Assembly (NCBI GenBank): GCA_024398785.1
Contig: JAKSIO010000002.1
Location: forward strand, 1 to 64,000
Reading direction: 5' to 3'
DNA: 64,000 nt
Origin: Bacteroidaceae bacterium
Lineage (GTDB): Bacteria > Bacteroidota > Bacteroidia > Bacteroidales > Bacteroidaceae
Shown: positions 17,293 through 24,933 of the stretch, piece by piece
How positions within the stretch are numbered: position 1 is the first letter of the stretch
How the letters are laid out: every line of letters starts with the position of its first letter
Position numbers and translations under genes: made by a program
Notes under the pieces: generated by a model
Databases searched by the model: none
Seen by the model: the letters and a program-made list of their open reading frames with translations, nothing else
Told to the model about the DNA's origin: nothing

Positions 17293-19227
17293 ATGAAACT
17301 TTGCAGGTATATACTGTTTGTTCTGACACTCATTGTCTGCAGTGCAGCGCACAGCCAGAGCAACTATTTTGTGCATACTGTCACCAAAGGTCAGACCATG
17401 TACTCCATATCGCGGATGTACGGAGTGACCCAGGATACCATAATCAAACTCAATCCCGGCAGTGAAATAATGATTCGGGTGGGGCAATCGCTGCGCATAC
17501 CGCAAAAGAGCAACGAATTCCACACCATTATGGCAGGAGAGACTCTTTACCGTCTGTCCATCAATTACAAAGTATCAATAAAGGATATTTGCGATGCCAA
17601 CCCCGGTCTTTCAGCTGACAATTTCAAAGCGGGACAGGTAATATACATTCCTCAAGCCAAGAAACAGGAAGCCAAAGAAGAAAATTCCAATCTTTCCCAG
17701 GCTTTTCTTGCAGTGGCACAGACTGAACTGGCCGAATCTTCAACCGTTCTGAAAGATACCACGCGCTACAAGACTGTCTATACTGTCAAGGGAAAAGAAT
17801 CACTGTCAAAGATTGCGCGCATTTACGGCGTTACTCAGGCCGAGCTTATAGCAGCCAACAATAATCTGTCCAACAGTTCGCTGCGTCCTGGTCTCAAAGT
17901 GAACATTCCGTATTCCACATCGGAAAAGAAGATAAAAAAGAATTCACTGTCCAAAGCTGAGCAACAGTTGCTTGCCATGGACAATGACGCATTCATCGAT
18001 GCCGGTCGCAAAGCCCTGGCAAAGGACATTCCGGAGATAATCAATGTTTCGCTGCTTTTGCCGTTCCATCTTGATACCATTGCCAATGCCGACGAACGCA
18101 AAAAGATGGTAGAGTTCTATCAGGGTATCCTTATGGCACTTGATACTATCAAACATGACGGCATTTCAGTAAAGCTGTCGGTTTACGATACCGGTGTTGA
18201 TACTGCAAATATTGACCACATACTGCAGGATCCTGAATTCGGACAGTCCAATATCATATTCGGTCCAAAATATCCAAGTCACATTGAGCAGGTTGCACAG
18301 TTTGCGGCAGAGAACAGAATTATCAACGTACTGCCTTTGACATCGGAAACGGAAATAGTGTACAACAACCAGTGGATTTACCAGCTGAATACCCCATCAT
18401 CTTTCCAGCTGTCAAAAATCTATGACCGTTTTCTGAGCATTATCGGACCGGAAGCGCAGGTTATTTTCCTGAACAATCTGAAAGATACTGTTGACAACGA
18501 ATTCTGCACCAATCTGAAGCCTCTGCTTGAGAGAAATCAGATTCCTTACCTTACAATGGTAATAGATACTCCGGTTTACCGTTTTACAGATACACTGCTT
18601 GTTGACACACTTGATTATGAGCATATTATAAACAACGTATTTGTAATCAATTCTCCGGAAAACACTCCTTTGGTCAATTTTCTGCCTATAATGCAGATAA
18701 TAAACCGTACAAAACATCCGTACGCAAGAACAATGCTGTTCGGATACCCCAACTATCAGACTTACGCATCGGACCTGCTTGACCAGTTGCACGAGGCCAA
18801 TACATATTTCTACACATGGTTCTACAACAACACGTCGCAAGACAACACACTTGATTTCTATGAACGTTTCAGGCGTTCGTTCATGCGGCAGCCAATGGTC
18901 TCTTTCCCAAGTTTTGCCCAGTACGGCTATGATATGGCAAACTGGTTCATACGCGGATACAAGAAATTCGGCCAGCAGTTGGGATTGTACAGCAACCAGG
19001 TTGAGTACAAGCCTTTGCACATAGGCATTGCTCTTGAAAGAATCAGTCCATGGGGAGGTATGATAAACAACAAAGTATTCTTTGTACATCTTGACCGCAG
19101 ATTCGGAACTTCTGTCATTGACTTTGAGAACGATCCCCAGTACAAGCTCAAGTTTAACATTGACAACATGTTACAAGCAGAGCCTGCAGACAATAACTCT
19201 GATTCCAATACAGAATACGGATACTGA
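17293..19227 (+). CDS. LysM repeat protein with periplasmic-binding-like C-terminal domain
   Basis: 644-aa exported protein with signal peptide (residues 1-22). Three LysM peptidoglycan-binding domains occur at about 24-71 (HTVTKGQTMYSISRMYGVTQ), 76-122 (HTIMAGETLYRLSINYKVS) and 158-207 (YTVKGKESLSKIARIYGVTQ). From about 245 on it resembles the type I periplasmic binding fold (LivK-like), starting INVSLLLPFHLDTI and including a VEFYQGILMALDTIK helix. This architecture is common in Bacteroidota and suggests a wall-anchored sensor or regulator of peptidoglycan synthesis, by loose analogy with LpoA. The ligand is unknown. A beta-barrel protein follows 2 bp downstream and is probably co-translated, so the pair may bridge wall and outer membrane. 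Confidence 0.83.
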   Translation: MKLCRYILFVLTLIVCSAAHSQSNYFVHTVTKGQTMYSISRMYGVTQDTIIKLNPGSEIMIRVGQSLRIPQKSNEFHTIMAGETLYRLSINYKVSIKDICDANPGLSADNFKAGQVIYIPQAKKQEAKEENSNLSQAFLAVAQTELAESSTVLKDTTRYKTVYTVKGKESLSKIARIYGVTQAELIAANNNLSNSSLRPGLKVNIPYSTSEKKIKKNSLSKAEQQLLAMDNDAFIDAGRKALAKDIPEIINVSLLLPFHLDTIANADERKKMVEFYQGILMALDTIKHDGISVKLSVYDTGVDTANIDHILQDPEFGQSNIIFGPKYPSHIEQVAQFAAENRIINVLPLTSETEIVYNNQWIYQLNTPSSFQLSKIYDRFLSIIGPEAQVIFLNNLKDTVDNEFCTNLKPLLERNQIPYLTMVIDTPVYRFTDTLLVDTLDYEHIINNVFVINSPENTPLVNFLPIMQIINRTKHPYARTMLFGYPNYQTYASDLLDQLHEANTYFYTWFYNNTSQDNTLDFYERFRRSFMRQPMVSFPSFAQYGYDMANWFIRGYKKFGQQLGLYSNQVEYKPLHIGIALERISPWGGMINNKVFFVHLDRRFGTSVIDFENDPQYKLKFNIDNMLQAEPADNNSDSNTEYGY

Positions 19228-19229
19228 TT

Positions 19230-19931
19230 ATGAGACATCTGAGAATAATTATACTGTCTGCTATTCTGTCTATGGTTCTGGCACCGGCACGTGCTCAGAT
19301 AGGAAATCTGCGCGGCACATTCAGCATGGGTGTGAACGGCGGAGCCTCCTTGAGCAAGATGGACATTGTGCCGTCACTCAGACAACAGTTCAATGTTGGC
19401 AAAACTTTCGGTGTTACTTTGCGTTACTCTTCTGAGAAATACTTTTTCTTTGCCTGCAGCGCACAGCTTGAATGCAACTACATTGAACGCGGCTGGAAAG
19501 AACTTATCGAAGACGGTTCAGGGAACCAGTACAGACATACGGCAAACTACGTTGAAATTCCGTTCATGGCAAGGCTGGCTTTGGGAAGGGAATTCTACGG
19601 TGTTCAGGGATTTCTTGAGATTGGTCCTCAATTAGGTTTTCTTTTGTCTGACCGCGAAGAGAAATACGGAACAGAGCCATGGGATATAAGCAACCGTCCG
19701 GCAAGCTCAAAGCTGACTTACGGCAAAATGTTTGAAAACGACTTTGAATACGGAATTGTAGGAGGAGCCGGTATTGAACTGAAAACACGCATAGGAGGAT
19801 TTTTCCTTGAAGGGCGCTACTATTTCGGACTGTCAGACGTCTATCACAATACAAAAGTTGACTCTTTTGCCCGCTCGGCAAACACAAGTATTGTTATAAA
19901 GACAGGTTGGATTATTGACCTGGTACGCTAA
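19230..19931 (+). CDS. PorT-family outer-membrane beta-barrel protein
   Basis: 233-aa predicted small outer-membrane barrel. Signal peptide is residues 1-23 (ending ARAQ). The rest alternates beta strands typical of the PorT/OMP_b-brl_2 family: SMGVNGGASLSKMD, FGVTLRYSSEKYF, YVEIPFMARL, FLEIGPQLGFLLSD and GIVGGAGIELK. Two bases separate it from the LysM gene, so translation is likely coupled. True PorT (SprT) works in type IX secretion, but the family is broad and membership alone does not prove that role. A CHU_C protein nearby makes a T9SS link possible. Confidence 0.75.
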   Translation: MRHLRIIILSAILSMVLAPARAQIGNLRGTFSMGVNGGASLSKMDIVPSLRQQFNVGKTFGVTLRYSSEKYFFFACSAQLECNYIERGWKELIEDGSGNQYRHTANYVEIPFMARLALGREFYGVQGFLEIGPQLGFLLSDREEKYGTEPWDISNRPASSKLTYGKMFENDFEYGIVGGAGIELKTRIGGFFLEGRYYFGLSDVYHNTKVDSFARSANTSIVIKTGWIIDLVR

Positions 19932-19947
19932 GAGACAATAAAAAAAA

Positions 19948-19979
19948 TTTGCTAACAACAATAATAAAGTGTACTTTTG
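19948..19979 (+). promoter_or_regulatory. Consensus Bacteroides promoter of the bamD operon
   Basis: TTTG (-33) at 19948-19951, 20 nt spacing, and TACTTTTG (-7) at 19972-19979, 19 nt before the bamD ATG. This is one of the clearest matches to the TTTG / TAnnTTTG consensus in the window. Confidence 0.8.
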
Positions 19980-19998
19980 CACTCACAATCCCCAATAT

Positions 19999-20811
19999 AT
20001 GAGCAAGCACGTTGTTAATATTATGATATTCAGCTTGTTAGTGCTGGTTTTGACATCGTGTACAGGCTATAACAGAATATTACGTTCTGCCGATCATAAC
20101 TACAAATATGAAATGGCAAAATCTCTGTTTGTTGAGGGGCGTTACACAGCTGCATCAAGTTTGTTGGAAGAGAGTCTGGTAATGTACAACGGAAAAGCAA
20201 ACGCGGGTCAGGCTGTATTTCTTTTAGCCAACTGCTACTACAACATGGGTGACTATGTTTCAGCGGCACACTACTTTAAGAACTACTACCGCTCTTTCCC
20301 AAATGAGAAACAAGCTGAATATGCAATGTTCATGGCCGGCATGAGCCTGTACCTGGACACTCCGGATCCACGTCTTGACCAGAGCAGTACACGTACGGCA
20401 ATTGCGGAATTCCAGAGTTTTCTGGACTACTTTCCATACGGTGAACATGCAACACAGGCCAGCAACCTGATTTACGAAATGTACGACCGTCTTGTAGAAA
20501 AGGAGTACCGCTCAGCGCAACTCTACTACAATTTGGGAAACTATATGGGTAACAATTACCAGTCAAGCATACAGGTAGCACGCAATGCAATAATTGAATA
20601 CCCGTATACAAGGTACAAGGAGGATCTTTCAATACTTATTCTGAAAGCACAGTACAAAATGGCTCAGGAGAGTGTAGTTGAAAAGAAACTTGACAGATAC
20701 AGAGCAACCATTGATGAGTACTACGCCTTTATGAACGAATATCCCGACAGCAAATACAAGGACGAGGCGGAGCGCATATTCAAGAATGCAACAAAATATG
20801 TAAACAACTGA
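19999..20811 (+). CDS. bamD: Outer membrane assembly lipoprotein BamD
   Basis: Lipoprotein of the BAM complex that, with BamA, folds beta-barrel proteins into the outer membrane. It has 270 aa from the ATG at 19999, with a signal peptide and lipobox LTSC (Cys21). The body is a chain of TPR-like helix pairs: KYEMAKSLFVEGRYTAASSLLEE region, FLLANCYYNMGDYVSAAHYF, and SAQLYYNLGNYMGNNYQSS. An upstream in-frame ATG (19969) lies inside the -7 box and is rejected. It heads an operon with rpoZ, DUF4293 and uvrB (gaps 16, 6 and 15 bp) under a consensus promoter. The bamD-rpoZ order is familiar in Bacteroidota. Confidence 0.92.
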   Translation: MSKHVVNIMIFSLLVLVLTSCTGYNRILRSADHNYKYEMAKSLFVEGRYTAASSLLEESLVMYNGKANAGQAVFLLANCYYNMGDYVSAAHYFKNYYRSFPNEKQAEYAMFMAGMSLYLDTPDPRLDQSSTRTAIAEFQSFLDYFPYGEHATQASNLIYEMYDRLVEKEYRSAQLYYNLGNYMGNNYQSSIQVARNAIIEYPYTRYKEDLSILILKAQYKMAQESVVEKKLDRYRATIDEYYAFMNEYPDSKYKDEAERIFKNATKYVNN

Positions 20812-20827
20812 TATATATCAAAATAAT

Positions 20828-21160
20828 ATGGATTTTAAGAAAACAAACGCACCTACAAACACAACCACACAGGATTTGGTGAACTTTGTACAAGAAACAG
20901 GCAACATTTATGAAAGTGTTGCTATCATGGGCCGCCGCGCCAATCAGATTGCAGTTGAAATGAAAGAAGAACTCAAATCAAAACTTGAAGAGTTCAGTTC
21001 TACATCTGACAATCTGGAAGAAGTTTTCGAAAATCGTGAGCAGATTGAGATTTCACGCTATTACGAGCGTCTGCCAAAACCTACTCTGATTGCTACACAG
21101 GAATTCAAGGATGGTAAAATCTACCACCGCAACCCTGCAAAGGAAAAAGAGCAGTATTGA
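20828..21160 (+). CDS. rpoZ: RNA polymerase omega subunit (Bacteroidota type)
   Basis: 110-aa omega/Rpb6-like subunit that helps assemble and stabilise RNA polymerase by clamping beta-prime. The helical core is GNIYESVAIMGRRANQIAVE, equivalent to the R-A-x-Q-I motif of omega. The C-terminal tail differs from proteobacterial omega, as is usual in this phylum. Its place directly after bamD supports the assignment. Confidence 0.85.
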   Translation: MDFKKTNAPTNTTTQDLVNFVQETGNIYESVAIMGRRANQIAVEMKEELKSKLEEFSSTSDNLEEVFENREQIEISRYYERLPKPTLIATQEFKDGKIYHRNPAKEKEQY

Positions 21161-21166
21161 TAGACT

Positions 21167-21634
21167 ATGCCTATTAAGTTTTACCTGCACCAACTTTGGC
21201 TCATTGCAGCTTTTGCTCTGATTGTTGCCGATTTGTTTCTGCCTATTGCCATGTTCGGCAATCAGGAAGGTTCGACAGCATTGCTTACCAACTTCAGAAT
21301 ACTCTATGTTGAGGGAGCAAAAAGTGCCGCTTTCTGGGCTTTGGGTGTTATTCTGATATGCACTGCGCTAATAAATCTGTTTGAGTTGCTGCTGTCCGGG
21401 TTTCAGAATTTCACACTTCAGAAAAGAAGTCTGGTGCTCAGTACCATTTTGATAGCAGGTTATTACGTGCTCTACCTTATTTATATTCTCTGCATGAAAG
21501 CAGACGCAAGCTACACTATAACGTACGGCACATTATTTCCTGTTATTGCCTTGATATTCAACGTTATGGCTTTCCGCGGCGTTTGCAGCGCAGAAGCTCA
21601 GATTATTAAAGATTCATTCCGTCTGCGTGATTAA
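21167..21634 (+). CDS. DUF4293 membrane protein
   Basis: 155-aa inner-membrane protein with four predicted transmembrane segments (about 10-30, 47-72, 84-108 and 118-140). It is typical of the DUF4293 family of Bacteroidota. No function is known and no catalytic motif is visible. It sits between rpoZ and uvrB with 6 and 15 bp gaps, so it is part of the bamD operon. It opens MPIKFYLHQLWLI, and a short cytosolic tail rich in charged residues ends the protein. Confidence 0.7.
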   Translation: MPIKFYLHQLWLIAAFALIVADLFLPIAMFGNQEGSTALLTNFRILYVEGAKSAAFWALGVILICTALINLFELLLSGFQNFTLQKRSLVLSTILIAGYYVLYLIYILCMKADASYTITYGTLFPVIALIFNVMAFRGVCSAEAQIIKDSFRLRD

Positions 21635-21649
21635 CCGCGCATCCCGTGC

Positions 21650-23677
21650 ATGGATTTTCAACTTGAATCACCATTCATTCCCACCGGAGATCAGCCGCAG
21701 GCTATTGAAGAGCTGACCCGGGGGCTGGAAAGTGATATACCGGCACAGACACTGTTGGGAGTCACCGGTTCCGGCAAGACTTTCACAATTGCCAACGTCA
21801 TCAAGAATTACGGGCGCCCCACCCTTGTGCTGAGTCACAACAAAACCCTTGCAGCCCAGCTTTACAGCGAATTCAAATCATTTTTTCCGCATAATGCCGT
21901 AGAGTATTATGTGTCCTATTATGATTATTATCAGCCCGAGGCCTACATCCCGCAGTCTGACACATACATCGAGAAAGACCTTGCCATCAATCAGGAAATA
22001 GACAAGTTGCGTCTGGCGGCCACATCGGCTTTGCTTTCAGGCAGAAACGATGTCATAGTAGTATCGTCGGTAAGCTGCATCTACGGCATGGGCAATCCGT
22101 CCGATTTCTACAATAACGTAATTGATGTAGATCTTGGAATGAAAATCAACCGCGATGCCTTGCTGCTGCGCCTTGTTGCAAGTCTTTATACCCGCAATGA
22201 CATAGAGTTGTCACGCGGAACGTTCCGTGTTCGCGGAGACCAGGTTGAAATAAACCTTGCATACGCCGATTCTGCAATAAGAATTGATTTCTGGGGTAAC
22301 GAAATTGAACGCATAGAAGAGTTTGATCCTGAAACCGGGTTTACCCTGAACACATATGACTCATACAAGATTTATCCGGCCAACCTGTTCATGACAACCC
22401 AGCAGAGCCAGATTGATGCTGTAAAGAAAATTCAGGATGACCTGGTGGATCGTGTGGCCTATTTTCAGGAAATTGGCAAGCCGTTAGAGGCAAAACGCCT
22501 GCAGGAGCGTGTGGAATATGATCTGGAAATGATCAAGGAGTTGGGACACTGTTCCGGAATAGAAAACTATTCACGTTATTTTGACGGACGTGAACCTGGG
22601 TCAAGACCATACTGTCTGCTGGATTTCTTTCCCAAAGATTATCTGCTGGTAATAGACGAAAGTCATGTAAGTGTGCCGCAGATACGTGCCATGTATGGTG
22701 GAGACCGCGCGCGCAAGGTCAATCTTGTTGAATACGGATTCCGTCTGCCTGCGGCAATGGACAACAGACCTCTCAAATTTGAAGAATTCACCGCACTTAC
22801 CAACAAGGTAATATATGTGAGCGCCACTCCGGCTGATTACGAACTGCAGGAATCAGGCGGTATTATTGTTGATCAGGTAATACGTCCTACCGGACTGCTT
22901 GACCCCGTCATAGAAGTACGTCCAAGCAAGAATCAGGTAGATGACCTTATGGAAGAGATCACATTGCGTGCGGAACACAACGAACGCACACTGGTAACAA
23001 CTCTGACCAAACGAATGGCAGAGGAACTTACCATATACCTTACAAATAACGGAATACGCTGCAATTACATTCACTCAGACGTTGAGACAATGGACCGCGT
23101 ACAGATTATGACAGATTTGCGCGCCGGATCGTTCGATGTTCTGGTTGGTGTAAACCTGTTGCGCGAAGGTCTTGATTTGCCTGAAGTTTCTCTTGTTGCC
23201 ATACTCGATGCCGACAAAGAGGGTTTTCTGCGTGACCGCCGTTCACTGACACAAACTGCAGGACGTGCGGCAAGAAACATAAACGGAAAAGTAATTCTTT
23301 ATGCCGACAAAGTTACAGAGAGCATGAGTCTGACCATTAAAGAGACCGAGCGCCGCCGCGCAAAGCAAATGGCATACAACAAAGAACACGGCATAACTCC
23401 AAAGCAGATAAGCAAAGCAATTACGGCATCGGTACTGCCGGCAGGATATGGAAAGAAAGATCCTACGGAATATAAACTGGAAAAAGAAAATGCCACCGCA
23501 GCATTACAGGATCCTGTAATACGTTCAATGAATGCGGATCAGCTGCAACGTGCCATTGAACGCACAAAACGTCTTATGGAAGAATGTGCCAAAAAGATGG
23601 ATTTCCTTGCAGCAGCACAATACCGCGATGAAATGTTCAAACTGGAACAGGTAAAATCAGAGAGGAAGGCACGTTGA
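21650..23677 (+). CDS. uvrB: Excinuclease ABC subunit B
   Basis: Central DNA helicase-like subunit of nucleotide excision repair; it verifies damage and recruits UvrC. It has 675 aa. Walker A is GVTGSGKT at 37-44, the damage-probing beta-hairpin is the tyrosine-rich YYVSYYDYYQPEAYIPQSD segment at about 86-104, and DEAD-like VIDESHVSVPQ follows. Helicase motif VI is QTAGRAARN. The C-terminal UVR domain (QLQRAIERTKRLMEE onward) is complete, for UvrC contact. It is the last gene of the bamD operon. Its last 21 bp overlap the convergent phosphopantetheinyl transferase gene. Confidence 0.96.
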   Translation: MDFQLESPFIPTGDQPQAIEELTRGLESDIPAQTLLGVTGSGKTFTIANVIKNYGRPTLVLSHNKTLAAQLYSEFKSFFPHNAVEYYVSYYDYYQPEAYIPQSDTYIEKDLAINQEIDKLRLAATSALLSGRNDVIVVSSVSCIYGMGNPSDFYNNVIDVDLGMKINRDALLLRLVASLYTRNDIELSRGTFRVRGDQVEINLAYADSAIRIDFWGNEIERIEEFDPETGFTLNTYDSYKIYPANLFMTTQQSQIDAVKKIQDDLVDRVAYFQEIGKPLEAKRLQERVEYDLEMIKELGHCSGIENYSRYFDGREPGSRPYCLLDFFPKDYLLVIDESHVSVPQIRAMYGGDRARKVNLVEYGFRLPAAMDNRPLKFEEFTALTNKVIYVSATPADYELQESGGIIVDQVIRPTGLLDPVIEVRPSKNQVDDLMEEITLRAEHNERTLVTTLTKRMAEELTIYLTNNGIRCNYIHSDVETMDRVQIMTDLRAGSFDVLVGVNLLREGLDLPEVSLVAILDADKEGFLRDRRSLTQTAGRAARNINGKVILYADKVTESMSLTIKETERRRAKQMAYNKEHGITPKQISKAITASVLPAGYGKKDPTEYKLEKENATAALQDPVIRSMNADQLQRAIERTKRLMEECAKKMDFLAAAQYRDEMFKLEQVKSERKAR

Positions 23678-24235
23678 AACAACACAACCGTCAACAACAA
23701 CAGTTGTAAGGCTCACATCCTTTCTTGAAAGAATGTCTTTTATAGTTTCGGTATCAATTCCCGTACCTGAATATTTGGACAAAGCCTCCTTTTTTGTCCA
23801 ATACTCCAGAAATGTACGCTCTGGGCTGGCGGCAGACAATATGGTCTGACACTCCTGAGGGTTGCACACATAACGTATCAGTTTTTCATCAACTTTACGT
23901 TCCATGCATTCAATGTCTACCCCTATTTCCGATGTGGACACCGCACATACAATACCGGCCTTGCAATGACTCAGACTGAAGTATATGCCGGGATAGTTTT
24001 TCAGGAAAGGTTTGCCATGTTCATTATACTCAAACTCTGGCATCCCAGCCAGCATGCCAAGATCTTTCAAAGCCTTCACAAGCAACAGATATGCAACCGC
24101 ATTTTCTATTCTGCCCTGCAAAAACTTATAAGAAAGCATCTGCTTTCTCCTCCATTCAGGGAAAAAGCAGATGCATTTATCTATAAACTCCTGACCAAGT
24201 AACTGAGGTTTGGTAAAGAGATAGGTTTTAACCAT
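23657..24235 (-). CDS. 4'-phosphopantetheinyl transferase
   Basis: 192-aa Sfp/AcpT-like enzyme that moves phosphopantetheine from CoA to a serine of carrier proteins. Motifs are present in order: NEHGKPFL, YFSLSHC, IGVDIE (metal-binding Asp) and FLEYWTKKEALSKYSGTG, with the Glu and Lys used in catalysis. Length fits the short single-domain class. Its ATG shares one base with the stop of the upstream secreted-protein gene (TAATG), so translation is coupled. The 3' end overlaps uvrB by 21 bp on the opposite strand. No polyketide or NRPS genes are nearby, so fatty-acid or aryl-polyene carrier proteins are plausible substrates. Confidence 0.87.
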   Translation of the reverse strand: MVKTYLFTKPQLLGQEFIDKCICFFPEWRRKQMLSYKFLQGRIENAVAYLLLVKALKDLGMLAGMPEFEYNEHGKPFLKNYPGIYFSLSHCKAGIVCAVSTSEIGVDIECMERKVDEKLIRYVCNPQECQTILSAASPERTFLEYWTKKEALSKYSGTGIDTETIKDILSRKDVSLTTVVVDGCVVSTCLPL

Positions 24236-24795
24236 TACTTTCTGTAATCGTCTCTGATTACTATTTCAAAGAAATAATACTTGTTGGAACCAAACTGAAG
24301 TTCGTCCTGGAAAGACTGGTTTGACTTTGTTTCCTTGTTCTCTGTCTTGAGCGGCATATGCTGTACAAACTCGCGCAGATACTGTGAGAAATTACCCCAT
24401 CTGATTTCCTTTATGGCCTTGATAGGTGTTGTTTCAGGGCTTGCCCAGTCACCTTTGAAGAGCCACTCCTTTGAGTTATGTACATAATAATAGATACTGA
24501 TGCCGTTGACATCTGTTCCGCTGGGAGACATCTTGTGTCCGATAGCTGTCATATAGCCTGGGATATCTGTAGCATACAAAACGTTGATTTCTTCATCTGT
24601 AAGAGTTTCCGGGAATACAATGGAAGACAGAGTTGAACCTGAGCCCTGTGTATAAACAGCACGGTCACCCTCAGCAAGAACAATACCTTTTTTCTTAGGA
24701 GCTTTTTCTTTAGCTGCATAAGTTGATACACTCATAGTCATAAGACCAACTGCCAGAATCAAAGACAGTGAGAGATTTAATTTTCCGATTTTCAT
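24235..24795 (-). CDS. Secreted protein of unknown function
   Basis: 186-aa protein with a clear signal peptide (residues 1-28, ending TYAA) followed by a lysine-rich KEKAPKKKG stretch. The body contains a GISIYYYVHNSKEWLFKGDW segment and ends EIVIRDDYRK. I do not recognise a family or catalytic motif. It is co-transcribed and translationally coupled (TAATG) with the phosphopantetheinyl transferase behind it. The promoter is near-consensus: -7 TAACTTTG at 24828-24835 and TTTG at 24855-24858. Confidence 0.65.
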   Translation of the reverse strand: MKIGKLNLSLSLILAVGLMTMSVSTYAAKEKAPKKKGIVLAEGDRAVYTQGSGSTLSSIVFPETLTDEEINVLYATDIPGYMTAIGHKMSPSGTDVNGISIYYYVHNSKEWLFKGDWASPETTPIKAIKEIRWGNFSQYLREFVQHMPLKTENKETKSNQSFQDELQFGSNKYYFFEIVIRDDYRK

Positions 24796-24827
24796 ATAAT
24801 TAAGTATTTAATAAATTCCAATTGGTT

Positions 24828-24858
24828 CAAAGTTATCCATAAATCACAGAAAAACAAA
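24828..24858 (-). promoter_or_regulatory. Consensus promoter of the secreted protein-PPTase pair
   Basis: On the minus strand TTTG (24858-24855), 19 nt, TAACTTTG (24835-24828), 32 nt before the ATG. Both boxes match the Bacteroides consensus. The surrounding 24840-24900 is A-rich and also holds the region upstream of the divergent GH3 gene. Confidence 0.75.
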
Positions 24859-24899
24859 CAAAAAACAAAAAAAACTATTAAAAACACCAAAAATACATT

Positions 24900-24907
24900 T
24901 ACCTTTA
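24900..24907 (+). promoter_or_regulatory. Possible -7 box of the GH3 gene
   Basis: TACCTTTA differs from TAnnTTTG by one base and lies 26 nt before the ATG at 24934. Only five bases separate it from an earlier in-frame ATG (24913), which makes the later start more likely. Confidence 0.4.
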
Positions 24908-24933
24908 CACGGATGTTATTAAAAAATTATAAA

